DNA of 64,000 nt from G963663775 sp963664255 (GCA_963664255.1 OY760938.1:620001-684000); one strand, 5' to 3'. Shown: positions 27,764 through 36,961, counted from the first letter of the stretch. Notes: generated by a model from the letters alone, not told the origin. Program-made: numbers and translations.

Positions 27764-28918
27764 ATGGGTTTGGATTTTAGCAAAGCAGCGCCCCAGCCGC
27801 AGGAAATACCTGCGGCAGAAAATGTACCGACAGAAACCGCGGTCGTGCCCTACAATATCGTGACCGACCGTGAGCAAATGAACGCAGACCTCGCGGGTTC
27901 GGCAGAGGTTGATGCACTTTGCAGTCAAATTGAAGTGCACAATTTGGAAACCATCGTTTCCTTCGGCGCCAATGCTGCCGAAGAAGTTTCAAAAGCATCC
28001 GATATTGTTTTGAACAGCATGAATCTGTCGCAAATTGATAATTCCAGCGAAATGCTCACAACGTTATCCAAAATTATGTCAAAGTTTGACATTGAGGAAA
28101 TTCAAAACAACCCCACCCTGTTTAACAAGCTGTTTGGCAACCTGCGCAAGCAGCTCGATAAAATTTTGGCGAAATACCACACCATGGGCGAGGAAGTCGA
28201 CAAAATTTATGTGCAGCTCAAACAATATGAATCGGAAATCAAGCAATCCAACCGCAAGCTGGATGATATGTTCCGCGCAAATGTCGCCTATTATCATGAA
28301 TTGGTCAAATACATTTTGGCGGGAGAACAGGGCTGTAAGGAACTGGAATCCTACATTGCACAACAGCGGCAAGAGATGGAACGTACAGGCAACAATGCGA
28401 TGCAATTTGAAATTCAGGCACTTGACCAAGCATTGATGATGCTGGAACAGCGCACACAGGACCTGCGTACTGCTGAAAATGTTGCGATACAGTCCATTCC
28501 CATGATTAAAACCATGGAATTTAGCAATATGAATCTGGTGCGCAAAATTAATTCCGCCTTCATCATCACGCTGCCCGTGTTTAAGCAGGCTTTGGCGCAG
28601 GCGATTATGCTGAAACGACAGCGTGTGCAGGCAGAAGCAATGGCCGCATTGGATGAAAAAACCAACGAAATGCTGATTAAAAACGCGCGCAACACGGTGG
28701 AACAATCCAAGCTGACCGCCCAACTGGCATCGGGCAGTTCCATCAAAATCGAAACCTTGGAAACCACTTGGCGCACCATTGTCGATGGCATCGACCAAAC
28801 CATGCAAATTCAAGAGAACGCACGAAAACAGCGGGTAGAAGACCAAGCACGCTTGGAACAGATTAAAGCAGAGTTTAATCAACGGTATCATATGCCGGAC
28901 GCTTTGCCAAAGCCGTGA
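27764..28918 (+). CDS. telA: TelA/YceH toxic anion resistance protein
   Basis: 384 residues from the ATG at 27764, with AGGAG nine bases upstream. TelA/KlaA family: long, almost entirely helical protein with coiled-coil stretches (IYVQLKQYESEIKQSNRKLD, LMMLEQRTQDLRTAENVAIQ) and the characteristic VAIQSIPMIKTMEFSNMNLVRKINSAFIITLPVFKQAL region. It is the YceH equivalent and the partner of YceG. TelA proteins are linked to tellurite and cell-envelope stress resistance, by an unknown mechanism and probably at the membrane. It is 17 nt before the first terD. Confidence 0.92.
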   Translation: MGLDFSKAAPQPQEIPAAENVPTETAVVPYNIVTDREQMNADLAGSAEVDALCSQIEVHNLETIVSFGANAAEEVSKASDIVLNSMNLSQIDNSSEMLTTLSKIMSKFDIEEIQNNPTLFNKLFGNLRKQLDKILAKYHTMGEEVDKIYVQLKQYESEIKQSNRKLDDMFRANVAYYHELVKYILAGEQGCKELESYIAQQRQEMERTGNNAMQFEIQALDQALMMLEQRTQDLRTAENVAIQSIPMIKTMEFSNMNLVRKINSAFIITLPVFKQALAQAIMLKRQRVQAEAMAALDEKTNEMLIKNARNTVEQSKLTAQLASGSSIKIETLETTWRTIVDGIDQTMQIQENARKQRVEDQARLEQIKAEFNQRYHMPDALPKP

Positions 28919-28935
28919 AATAGGAGGAAAACCAT

Positions 28936-29517
28936 ATGCCCATCAATTTATCAAAAGGACAAAAAGTAGATTTGACCAAGGGAAATCCCAAGCTGCAAAA
29001 TATTATGGTAGGCTTGGGCTGGGATGTCAACACATTCGATTCCGGCTCCAATTTTGACTTGGATGCTGCTGCATTTTTGCTCAACGAGAATGGAAAATGC
29101 CCCACCGAAAAGGAGTTTGTGTTTTATGGAAATTTGACGCACACGAGTGATTCTGTGCAGCATATGGGCGATAATCTCACGGGTGACGGCGAAGGGGATG
29201 ATGAACAAATCATGATTGATTTGAGCAAGATTCCTGCCAATATCGAGAGAATAGCCTTTACCGTAACCATTTATGACGCAGAAGCCAAGCGGCAAAATTT
29301 CGGACAGGTCTCCAACGCCTTCATCCGTATTGTGGATGAAGCCAATGGCATGGAGCTGATTCGATATGATTTGGGCGAAGATTTTTCCATTGAAACCGCG
29401 GTTGTGGTTGGCGAATTGTATCGGCACAACGGGGAATGGAAATTCAATGCCGTCGGCAGCGGATTCCAAGGCGGCTTGGCGGCATTGTGCGGACATTATG
29501 GAATAGAAGTTGCGTAA
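28936..29517 (+). CDS. terD: TerD family calcium-binding stress protein (copy 1)
   Basis: 193 residues. TerD fold throughout: MPINLSKGQKVDLTKGNPKL start, GLGWDVNTF, FDLDAAAFLL, the calcium-site motif GDNLTGDGEGDDEQI, IYDAEAKRQNFGQVSNAFIR, GEWKFNAVGSGFQGGL. Two tandem-type acidic calcium sites are retained. TerD proteins bind Ca2+ and act in resistance to tellurite, phage and oxidative or envelope stress. First of three adjacent paralogues, 14 nt before copy 2, each with its own strong ribosome site (here GGAGGAAAACC). Confidence 0.95.
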   Translation: MPINLSKGQKVDLTKGNPKLQNIMVGLGWDVNTFDSGSNFDLDAAAFLLNENGKCPTEKEFVFYGNLTHTSDSVQHMGDNLTGDGEGDDEQIMIDLSKIPANIERIAFTVTIYDAEAKRQNFGQVSNAFIRIVDEANGMELIRYDLGEDFSIETAVVVGELYRHNGEWKFNAVGSGFQGGLAALCGHYGIEVA

Positions 29518-29531
29518 GGAGAAATAAGATT

Positions 29532-30113
29532 ATGCCAATCAATTTGCAAAAGGGTCAAAAAGTTAGTATTACAAAAGGAAATCCCGGACTTTCCAAGGTT
29601 ATTGTGGGCTTGGGCTGGGACACCAACCAATTCGATACCGGCGGAGATTTTGACTTGGACACCGCTGCATTCTTGCTCACCGACAGCGGCAAAGCCTCCA
29701 AACCCGAAGATTTTGTTTTCTTTGGAAACCTCAAACATCCATCCGGCTGTGTTGAACATATGGGTGATAACTTGACTGGTGCAGGCGACGGCGATGATGA
29801 GCAAATCAAAATCCAGCTGGCTTTGGTGCCGCAAAATATCAGCAAAATTGCGTTCACCGTAACCATTTATGATGCAGAGTCCAGACGCCAGAATTTTGGA
29901 CAAGTGAACAATGCTTTCATCCACATTTATAATGAAGAAACCGGTGAAGAACTGCTGCGCTATGATTTAGACGAAGATTTTTCCATTGAAACTGCCGCGG
30001 TATTTGGAGAATTATATCAAAACAACGGCGAATGGAAGTTCAACGCCATTGGAAGCGGCTATCAAGGCGGTTTGGCGGCATTGTGCACCAATTATGGCAT
30101 TGAAGTGGAATAA
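29532..30113 (+). CDS. terD: TerD family calcium-binding stress protein (copy 2)
   Basis: 193 residues from the ATG at 29532 (AGGAGAAATAAG upstream). It is very similar to copy 1 in length and motifs: INLQKGQKVSITKGNPGLSK, GLGWDTNQF, FDLDTAAFLL, GDNLTGAGDGDDEQI, YDAESRRQNFGQVNNAFIH, GSGYQGGLAALC. Calcium-site residues are intact. Copy 1 and copy 2 look like a recent tandem duplication relative to copy 3. Co-transcribed with its neighbours. Confidence 0.95.
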   Translation: MPINLQKGQKVSITKGNPGLSKVIVGLGWDTNQFDTGGDFDLDTAAFLLTDSGKASKPEDFVFFGNLKHPSGCVEHMGDNLTGAGDGDDEQIKIQLALVPQNISKIAFTVTIYDAESRRQNFGQVNNAFIHIYNEETGEELLRYDLDEDFSIETAAVFGELYQNNGEWKFNAIGSGYQGGLAALCTNYGIEVE

Positions 30114-30143
30114 AGACTGTGGTCTTATGAAAAGGAGAACAAT

Positions 30144-30734
30144 ATGTCAGTTAGCTTGCAAAAAGGACAAAAGGTAAGCTTGTCGAAAGACAACGCAGGT
30201 CTTGCGAAGGTTATCATTGGTTTGGGTTGGGACGAGGTTAAGCGCTCCAAGGGTGGACTTTTTTCACTCAAGCCGCAGGCAGTGGACTGTGATGCGTCCG
30301 CGCTGCTGCTGCAGAATGGAAAGCTGCTACAAAAAGAGGATTTTGTGTATTTCGGGAATTTGAAGCATCAGTCTGGAACAGTACAGCACATGGGTGACAA
30401 CCTAACTGGTGCCGGCGATGGCGATGATGAGCAAATCATTGCTGACCTTGCGAAAATGCCTGCACAATATGACCGCATTGTTTTGGTGGTGAATATTTAT
30501 CAAGCAAAACAGCGCAATCAGCACTTTGGCATGATTCAAAATGCATTTATCCGCTTGGTAGATGGAAAAACCAATCAAGAAATGTGCCGATATAATCTGA
30601 CCGATGATTATTCCAACATGACTGCCATGATTTTCGGCGAAGTCTATCGCCATAATGGTGAATGGAAATTCAATGCCATTGGGCAGGGCACTACAGATGC
30701 AGGTCTGGCAGAGCTTGCAAACCGTTATCGATAA
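30144..30734 (+). CDS. terD: TerD family protein, divergent copy 3
   Basis: 196 residues. It shares the SLQKGQKVSLSKDNAGL start, GDNLTGAGDGDDEQI calcium motif and HNGEWKFNAIGQGT end. It differs from copies 1 and 2 by a longer, basic loop after GLGWDE (about residues 29-48, WDEVKRSKGGLFSLKPQAVD), by DCDASALLL in place of FDLDxAAFLL, and by YQAKQRNQHFG. This resembles the more divergent TerD paralogue (YceC-like) that accompanies two closer copies in other Firmicutes. It lies 30 nt after copy 2 and 113 nt before the ATPase gene. Confidence 0.93.
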   Translation: MSVSLQKGQKVSLSKDNAGLAKVIIGLGWDEVKRSKGGLFSLKPQAVDCDASALLLQNGKLLQKEDFVYFGNLKHQSGTVQHMGDNLTGAGDGDDEQIIADLAKMPAQYDRIVLVVNIYQAKQRNQHFGMIQNAFIRLVDGKTNQEMCRYNLTDDYSNMTAMIFGEVYRHNGEWKFNAIGQGTTDAGLAELANRYR

Positions 30735-30847
30735 CAGTAGGTTTGTGCATGGAGTGGGGCAGGAGAACCCCCTGCGCATCCTCTGTTCTCCTCCACACAC
30801 TCTCTCTTTTACAGCCATTTTGCATTACAAAGGAGTTTAAAAAATAT

Positions 30848-33508
30848 ATGAAATTTGCAGGACTTTCGGAGCAGGAAGTTGAGGCTTCCAGAGCCAAATA
30901 TGGTGCAAATACCCTTCCCGAATCTGAGCCAACCACCTTTTGGGAGGCGTTTCGAGAAACCTTTGGCGACCCGATGATTAAAATCCTGTTGGCAATCGCA
31001 GCGTTGATGATTGTCATGTTTTTCTTAGGATATGCGGAAATTTATGAACCCATTGGCACGATTGTGGCGGTTTTGATTGTGGCGGTGGTGTCCGCCAAAA
31101 CCAGCGTGGCGAGTGACACCAAGTATCGTGAGCTCAAGGATAACACCAAAAAAGACCAATGTAAGGTGCATCGAAATGGCTTAATGGTCGTCATTGATGT
31201 GGATGATGTGGTTGTGGGGGACAAGGTGCTGCTGCAGTCCGGCGATAAGATTCCGGCGGATGGCATTTTGGTTTCCGGCAGCTTACGGGTGGACAATTCT
31301 GCACTCAATGGCGAGGCCGAGGAATGCAAAAAAGAGGCTGCCACCGCAGAGGTACAGCTTGCAGAGGACATCACCGGCGATACGTTTGTGGACCGCCATT
31401 CCCTATTCCGCGGCGCGGTGGTGTTTGATGGCGAGGGCATTCTGGATGTGCGCAAGGTTGGCCTGAAAACCATGATGGGCAAAATGGCAGAGGAAATGCA
31501 GGAGGATGAGCCAGATTCTCCTTTGAAGGTGAAATTGTCCAAATTGGCAGACCAAATTTCCACCTTCGGCTATATCGGCGCAACCGTGATTGCCCTCTTA
31601 TATTTTGGCTTTTTCATCCTGTCCGCAGGCGGCTTTGGTCCCTATTTTGCAAGCGGCATCAGCGAAATCCTGCGAGATGTCATGCGCGCGGTTTCACTTG
31701 CGGTGGTTATCATCGTGTGTGCCGTTCCTGAGGGCTTGCCGCTGATGATTTCTCTGGTTTTGATGCAGAACACCAGCAAAATGCTCGACCACAATGTCTT
31801 GGTGCGTAAGGCAGTTGGTATTGAAACCGCAGGCTCGCTGAATATTTTGTTTAGTGATAAAACCGGTACGATTACCAAAGGCAGACTGGAGGTTGTGGAT
31901 TTCTTCACAGCAGATGGAAATTCCATCCCCATGGAGGAACTGAGCCACCACAGCAAAATCAAAGCACTGCTGGATTTAGCGATTGGAAAAAACTCGCAAT
32001 CTATGTTTGATGCAGAGCACCGGGTTATTGGCGGCAATGCAACCGACCAGGCACTGATGAAATTCATCGGCGAGCAGACCTACACCGCACTGCTGCAGGA
32101 TGAGGAATGTGCCATCACCGCCCTGCAAGGATTCAATTCCTCCAACAAATTCAGTCAGGCAAGCATCCAAGGCATCGGCACCTTTTATAAAGGGGCGCCT
32201 GAAAAGCTTCTATCTGTGGCAACGCACTATTTGGACGAAAACGGCGCGCCAAGAGCCTTAGATAACGCTGTTTTGAATCGAAAAATCGAAGAATTGGCAT
32301 CCAAGGCCATGCGCGTTTTAGCGTTTGGCTATTCGGAAAAATCGCTGGTAGAAGATACGATACAAGATGATATTGTTATCATCGGCTTGGTGGGCATTCG
32401 CGATGATGTGCGCCCCGAGGCAAGGGAAGCCATTACCGAAGTGCAGAAGGCAGGCATTCAGGTGGTTATGATTACCGGTGACCGTTTGGAAACCGCGGTT
32501 GCCATTGCCAAAGATGCTGGACTGCTCCAAACTGCCTCCGACCGCGCCATTTCCTCTGCGCAGCTCAATGACATGACCGATGATGAAGTGAAAAAGATGA
32601 TACCGCACATTCGCGTTATCGCCAGAGCATTGCCAACGGATAAATCCCGTATGGTGCGCTTGTGTCAGGAAATGAACCTTGTGGTTGGTATGACGGGTGA
32701 CGGGGTGAACGACTCTCCGGCACTCAAGCGCGCTGATGTTGGCTTTGCCATGGGCAGCGGCACCGAAGCGGCAAAGGAAGCCGGCAAAATCGTCATTTTA
32801 GACGATAATTTCAAATCCATCAAGGATGCCATTTGGTACGGCAGAACCATTTATCACAACATCCTCAAGTTCTGCAAGTTCCAGCTGGTCATCAATGTTG
32901 CCGCGGTGGTCGTGAGTGCCGTTGCGCCGTTTTTTGGCGTAGAAGAACCGCTCAAGGTCACACATTTGCTGTTTGTGAATCTGGTAATGGATGGGCTGGG
33001 TGCCATCATGCTGGGCAATGAACCCGCACAGGAAAAATATATGCAGGAAAAGCCCCGCAGACGTGATGAAAACATTGTCAGTGCCAAAATGATGGCGCAG
33101 ATTGTGGTGATGGGCATTTGGCTGACTGTGCTAAGCTTTTTGTTTTTGAAGCTGCCGTATTTCGCAGCGTTTTTTGCAAATGAAGAGCAGCTGCTGACAG
33201 CATACTTTGTGCTATTCATCGTCAGTGCACTGTTTAACGGCTTTAATGTGCGCGATGAACGCTTCGGCATTTTCAAGGGACTGGATGAAAACCGCGATTT
33301 CTTAAAGGTATTTTTCATCATCATTGCTGTACAGGCGGTAATTGTCAATGCGGCACGTGTGCCATTCGTGGCATTCCATTGGATTGGCAACATGTTCAGC
33401 TGCGTGCCGTTTGGCATCCAAGGCTGGCTGCTCGTGGTTGTGCTGGCATTTACGATGATTCCTGTGGATGTAGTTCGGAAAGCCATCTTCGGTCGTCTGC
33501 TCAAATAA
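30848..33508 (+). CDS. P-type calcium-transporting ATPase (PMCA-like) of the Ter locus
   Basis: 886 residues from the ATG at 30848 (AAAGGAGTTT upstream; the frame is open further 5' but overlaps terD copy 3). Type II P-ATPase: actuator loop with ALNGEAEE, transmembrane M4 CAVPEGLPLMISLVL, phosphorylation site FSDKTGTITKG, nucleotide domain KGAPEK, hinge MTGDGVNDSPALK, and C-terminal helices with NLVMDGLGAIMLG. PEGLP in M4 indicates calcium specificity. The actuator motif usually reads TGES; here it is NGEA. Transport of Ca2+ out of the cell next to three calcium-binding TerD proteins makes functional sense. Confidence 0.92.
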   Translation: MKFAGLSEQEVEASRAKYGANTLPESEPTTFWEAFRETFGDPMIKILLAIAALMIVMFFLGYAEIYEPIGTIVAVLIVAVVSAKTSVASDTKYRELKDNTKKDQCKVHRNGLMVVIDVDDVVVGDKVLLQSGDKIPADGILVSGSLRVDNSALNGEAEECKKEAATAEVQLAEDITGDTFVDRHSLFRGAVVFDGEGILDVRKVGLKTMMGKMAEEMQEDEPDSPLKVKLSKLADQISTFGYIGATVIALLYFGFFILSAGGFGPYFASGISEILRDVMRAVSLAVVIIVCAVPEGLPLMISLVLMQNTSKMLDHNVLVRKAVGIETAGSLNILFSDKTGTITKGRLEVVDFFTADGNSIPMEELSHHSKIKALLDLAIGKNSQSMFDAEHRVIGGNATDQALMKFIGEQTYTALLQDEECAITALQGFNSSNKFSQASIQGIGTFYKGAPEKLLSVATHYLDENGAPRALDNAVLNRKIEELASKAMRVLAFGYSEKSLVEDTIQDDIVIIGLVGIRDDVRPEAREAITEVQKAGIQVVMITGDRLETAVAIAKDAGLLQTASDRAISSAQLNDMTDDEVKKMIPHIRVIARALPTDKSRMVRLCQEMNLVVGMTGDGVNDSPALKRADVGFAMGSGTEAAKEAGKIVILDDNFKSIKDAIWYGRTIYHNILKFCKFQLVINVAAVVVSAVAPFFGVEEPLKVTHLLFVNLVMDGLGAIMLGNEPAQEKYMQEKPRRRDENIVSAKMMAQIVVMGIWLTVLSFLFLKLPYFAAFFANEEQLLTAYFVLFIVSALFNGFNVRDERFGIFKGLDENRDFLKVFFIIIAVQAVIVNAARVPFVAFHWIGNMFSCVPFGIQGWLLVVVLAFTMIPVDVVRKAIFGRLLK

Positions 33509-33516
33509 TTTTTCAG

Positions 33517-33557
33517 AATTGGTATGTGATATGCAAAACATCACATACCAATTTTTT
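33517..33557 (+). terminator. Terminator/attenuator between the ATPase and HAD genes
   Basis: AATTGGTATGTGAT (33517-33530) and ATCACATACCAATT (33540-33553) form a perfect 14-bp stem followed by six T. The T-run ends two bases before the GGAGG of the next gene. It should end most transcripts after the ATPase, leaving the HAD gene dependent on read-through or on a promoter not seen. Confidence 0.88.
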
Positions 33558-33571
33558 CAGGAGGCAGTATC

Positions 33572-34336
33572 ATGCTTGTTTTTCATGCCGATTTGGACAA
33601 TACCTTGATTTATTCCTATAAGCACGACATTGGCAGCGAAAAGCGCTGTGTAGAACGCTATCAGGGTCGTGAAATCTCCTTTATGACATCCTATGCCTAT
33701 CATGCGCTGCCGCAAGTGTCGCAACGCTATCTGTTCGTTCCCACAACCACACGAACCATGGAGCAGTATCAGCGCATTGATTTTGGCATACCGCGCCCTG
33801 CCTATGCATTGGTTTGCAATGGCGGAATTTTATTGAAAAACGATGCCATTGATGCCAAATGGTATCAAGAATCCCTTGCTATGATACAGGATGCACAGGA
33901 GGCGTTGGTGCAGGCAATGGCAGTGCTGCACCAAGATGCAGCGGTATGCTTTGAAGTCCGCAATATTCAGGATTTATTTGTTTTCACCAAAAGCCATGAT
34001 GCGCAGGCAACCATTGCAAGGCTGCAGCGTGCCTTACATACCCCTGCAGTTGATATTTTGCAAAATGGCTGCAAAGTCTATGTGCTGCCAAAAATGCTGC
34101 AAAAAGGCACTGCTGTGCGGCGATTTCGCGAGAAAATGCGTGCAGAAACGGTTTTTGCCGCCGGTGATAGCCTTTTTGACCTTTCCATGCTGCAAGCTGC
34201 CGATGTGGCGTTTGCACCCCAATCGCTGCAGCACCAGCTGCCAAATCCCCAAAATGTAATGTTTGCAGCAGAACACGCCGTTTTTTCCGATTGTATTTTG
34301 CAATATTTGTGCACCAATACGCAGGAACCGTCTTGA
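33572..34336 (+). CDS. HAD-family hydrolase associated with the Ter locus
   Basis: 254 residues. Haloacid dehalogenase phosphatase: motif I HADLDNTLI with nucleophile D7 and D9, motif II region FVPTTTRT, and motif IV AGDSLFDLSML. A cap domain lies between (about 80-170). HAD phosphatases of this type are part of the proposed Ter metabolite pathway. The strong GGAGG site is only two bases past a terminator hairpin. Substrate unknown; a sugar or nucleoside phosphate is the family expectation. Confidence 0.88.
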   Translation: MLVFHADLDNTLIYSYKHDIGSEKRCVERYQGREISFMTSYAYHALPQVSQRYLFVPTTTRTMEQYQRIDFGIPRPAYALVCNGGILLKNDAIDAKWYQESLAMIQDAQEALVQAMAVLHQDAAVCFEVRNIQDLFVFTKSHDAQATIARLQRALHTPAVDILQNGCKVYVLPKMLQKGTAVRRFREKMRAETVFAAGDSLFDLSMLQAADVAFAPQSLQHQLPNPQNVMFAAEHAVFSDCILQYLCTNTQEPS

Positions 34337-34364
34337 CAAGTTTCAGTGGTGCACACGCTTGGAC

Positions 34365-34393
34365 TTGAATTTCTTTTCTAAAACTGGTATACT
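34365..34393 (+). promoter_or_regulatory. Predicted promoter of the chemoreceptor gene at 34470
   Basis: TTGAAT (34365-34370), 17-nt spacer, TATACT (34388-34393), 76 nt before the start codon. Confidence 0.65.
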
Positions 34394-34469
34394 ATATTAT
34401 AAAGTAATGAAGCTTAGGGCAGAAAAATATCATTTTTCTGTCTTGGCTTCTTTTTGTTTGGAGGTCAAT

Positions 34470-35987
34470 ATGCGAAAAATCTTGATTAGCGCACAACTTC
34501 TGTCCATCCTTGCCTTTGCCGCCATTTTTTACACAGACACGATACCGAAAATCGTTTCTATCCCTCTTTTTGTGGGAATTATGACGGCAATTACACTGTT
34601 CAGCCACAGCAAAACGGCTTCGTCTGAACGGCGTCTGCAAACCAAAATTTCTGATTTATCCAAAGAATTGAATGTGGCATCCACGCGCATCACCTCTGTT
34701 TCGCAAGAAATCGGCATCACCGTTGCGGAAAATAACGCAAGTTCCAAAGAACTGTTTGAAAAAACCAAGGAAATGAGCAGCTTGACCGCCGATGTCAACA
34801 CCAGCCTGCAGGACACCATCGTGCACATTAAAGAAATGCTTGGTCTTGCTGACGAAACCCATACATCTGCCATGACAATGGAGGACATCAGCCACAAATC
34901 CTTTGCCACCATTCAGTCTGGTATGTCGGAAATTCTACATATTGTCGATAATATGAAGGCAATCAAAGAAACCAGCAGCACAGCGGATGCACGCATTGAA
35001 AAACTGAAAAGCACATCGGAAGATATTTTGACCATTGTCAATAAAATCAGCGAAATCTCGCAAAAGATGCACATCATCGCCATCAATGCATCTGTTGAAT
35101 CGGCACGTGCCGGAAAAAGCGGCAACAGCTTTGCCGTTGTAGCAAAGGAATTTCAGATGCTGGCATCCATCACGGACCGTTCGGTGGGCGACATCAGCGA
35201 ACTGGTGGACACCATCCAGCAGGACATCAATGATGTATATCAGGTTTCCAAGGAAAACGCCAGCCGCGTGGACAATGGGGTGCGTAATTCCACTGTTATT
35301 GACGAAAATCTCAAACTGATTGAACAATCCTTCCGCGATGTTGTTAAAATGGTCGGCAGACTTGGTACCATTTCGGAAACCGAATCGAAGCTGGCAGATG
35401 AAATGAATCATCGCGTTGCACATATTGAATCTCTGATGACGCGCACAGGAATCCATGTTTCCCAAGTATACGATGTGGCACGCAGCCAAAACCGTGGCAT
35501 CGAAAATATTTCCAAAATGAGCCAAACGCTCAACGTGGCTTCCTCCGAACTTTTTGACCTTGCCGAAAACAGTTCTTCCGAGAAGGGTGAAAGCCTGGAT
35601 GTGTATGCAAAAACCATCTGTGAAGAATTTTTTAGCGTGATGGAAAAAGAACTGTGTAAAAACCCTGCTATTTTAGGGAAAGATGCGGCATTGCATCACA
35701 CAATGCTGCATCAGTTTCAAGCAAACCATGAAATCGTAGAAGCGGTTTGGACAAACGAACCAAATGGGCGCTTCATTTGCTCCATTCCATCTGCTGGCTT
35801 CGTCAATGCCTCCATGCGCGAATGGTTTCGCTCTGCTATGCAAGGGGAAAATTACATTTCCAAAATTTATATCTCGGGCATCACCAAAAACCGTTGTGTA
35901 ACACTTTCTATGCCTTATCGCAGCGGGAATGGTGAAATCCTTGGCGTAATCGGTGTTGATTTGAACCTCATGCTGATGAAAGCGTAA
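34470..35987 (+). CDS. Methyl-accepting chemotaxis-type protein with C-terminal Cache-like domain
   Basis: 505 residues from the ATG at 34470 (GGAGGTCAAT upstream). Two short membrane helices with almost no loop (about 5-45) are followed by a long coiled coil and an MCP-like signalling hairpin (about 90-380; tip ISQKMHIIAINASVESARAG, then FAVVAKEFQMLASITDRS). The last 120 residues (about 385-505) look like a PDC/Cache sensor (AVWTNEPNGRFICSIPSAGFVNASMREWF, GVIGVDLN). Normal receptors carry Cache outside the cell at the N terminus; here it would be cytoplasmic and C-terminal. Signal hairpin residues differ from the canonical ALNAAIEAARAGE, so CheA coupling is uncertain. Confidence 0.83.
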   Translation: MRKILISAQLLSILAFAAIFYTDTIPKIVSIPLFVGIMTAITLFSHSKTASSERRLQTKISDLSKELNVASTRITSVSQEIGITVAENNASSKELFEKTKEMSSLTADVNTSLQDTIVHIKEMLGLADETHTSAMTMEDISHKSFATIQSGMSEILHIVDNMKAIKETSSTADARIEKLKSTSEDILTIVNKISEISQKMHIIAINASVESARAGKSGNSFAVVAKEFQMLASITDRSVGDISELVDTIQQDINDVYQVSKENASRVDNGVRNSTVIDENLKLIEQSFRDVVKMVGRLGTISETESKLADEMNHRVAHIESLMTRTGIHVSQVYDVARSQNRGIENISKMSQTLNVASSELFDLAENSSSEKGESLDVYAKTICEEFFSVMEKELCKNPAILGKDAALHHTMLHQFQANHEIVEAVWTNEPNGRFICSIPSAGFVNASMREWFRSAMQGENYISKIYISGITKNRCVTLSMPYRSGNGEILGVIGVDLNLMLMKA

Positions 35988-36042
35988 GCCCCTTCCTCTG
36001 CACAAGCGCATTTGATACTATCCTATCTATGAAAGCAATGCG

Positions 36043-36603
36043 CTATTCCTTGAGAATCCACACCGAAATCGGTGGGTCATTCTGACGGTTTGCAAACGAA
36101 CCAATCAACACTGTATAGTCTTTTTGTGGGATTTTCTGCAAATATTCCAGCAGCTTATCGCGCTCCTCATAGCCGGTCACCCCTCCATAATAAAGCGATA
36201 GGCTCATGCCGCCACCTGCCCGCAGCAAGCGCATCCCTGCCTCTATCGCGGGGATGCTGGTTTCTGCCTTGGTGCATATGGTGTGATCACCCCCTGGCAA
36301 ATACCCGAAATTAAACACCATTGCGTGCACACTCTCTGGCTGTGCATAGCGCTCCATATGACTATGGCAATCCAGTATCACCCGGGCTCTGTCAGAAAAC
36401 CGACGGTTGTCCAGACGCTCCTTTGTCTGCTGCACAGCAGACTCCTGTACATCAAAGGACAGCACGTGTCCTGTTTCTCCCACCAATTCACAAAGCAATT
36501 CTGTATCGCGTCCACGCCCTGCTGTTGCATCAATGCAAACATCCCCTTTCTTCACAAATTGTTTTAGAAACGTGTGTGCTAATGTTACTGCATTGATTTG
36601 CAT
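36043..36603 (-). CDS. mnmM: Class I SAM-dependent methyltransferase, YtqB/MnmM type
   Basis: 186 residues, strong AGGAGGAAATGAAGG before the ATG. SAM-binding motif I is CIDATAGRGRDTELLCELV. The family motif is MVFNFGYLPGGDH, and the LSLYYGGVTGYEERDKLLEYL segment is also typical. YtqB of B. subtilis was reassigned as MnmM, which completes the mnm5s2U wobble modification of tRNA; that assignment is carried over from family resemblance. Monocistronic on the minus strand, divergent from the small unknown gene. Confidence 0.82.
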   Translation of the reverse strand: MQINAVTLAHTFLKQFVKKGDVCIDATAGRGRDTELLCELVGETGHVLSFDVQESAVQQTKERLDNRRFSDRARVILDCHSHMERYAQPESVHAMVFNFGYLPGGDHTICTKAETSIPAIEAGMRLLRAGGGMSLSLYYGGVTGYEERDKLLEYLQKIPQKDYTVLIGSFANRQNDPPISVWILKE

Positions 36604-36961
36604 CCTTCATTTCCTCCTATGTACCTGTTGTTGCCGTGCGTTGCTCCACCCCTTCACATGAAAATAGATGTACCGCATATGCTATACAGTATAGCACACC
36701 TGCGCGCTGCAAAACACCACAAATCAAAGCATTTTTCGCGTTCGCACACGCATTGATGCCCATTTGCAGCATTTGTTCCCCCTTTTCACGAAGCATTTTT
36801 CGGCATAATATGGTATTCTCTATTACAGAGCAAAAAAATTCTCTTTTTTTCACAGTTTTGCACGCATGATTTTGTATTTGACTTTTTGTAACCATTATGT
36901 TATTATAGTTCCAGAATTTATTTTTCGTGTAATCGTTTTGTAATATAAGGAGTTTATGAAA
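36604..36961. other. Divergent intergenic region with promoter for the 99-residue protein
   Basis: No coding region is supported. TTGACT (36878-36883), 17-nt spacer and TATTAT (36901-36906) form a good plus-strand promoter. GCTATACAGTATAGC at 36678-36692 is a near-palindrome containing a TATACT that could serve the minus-strand methyltransferase gene. Confidence 0.5.

Noticed and set aside
30662..30847. Upstream extension of the Ca-ATPase
   Set aside because: It overlaps terD copy 3 in another frame and lacks a ribosome site; AAAGGAG precedes the ATG at 30848.
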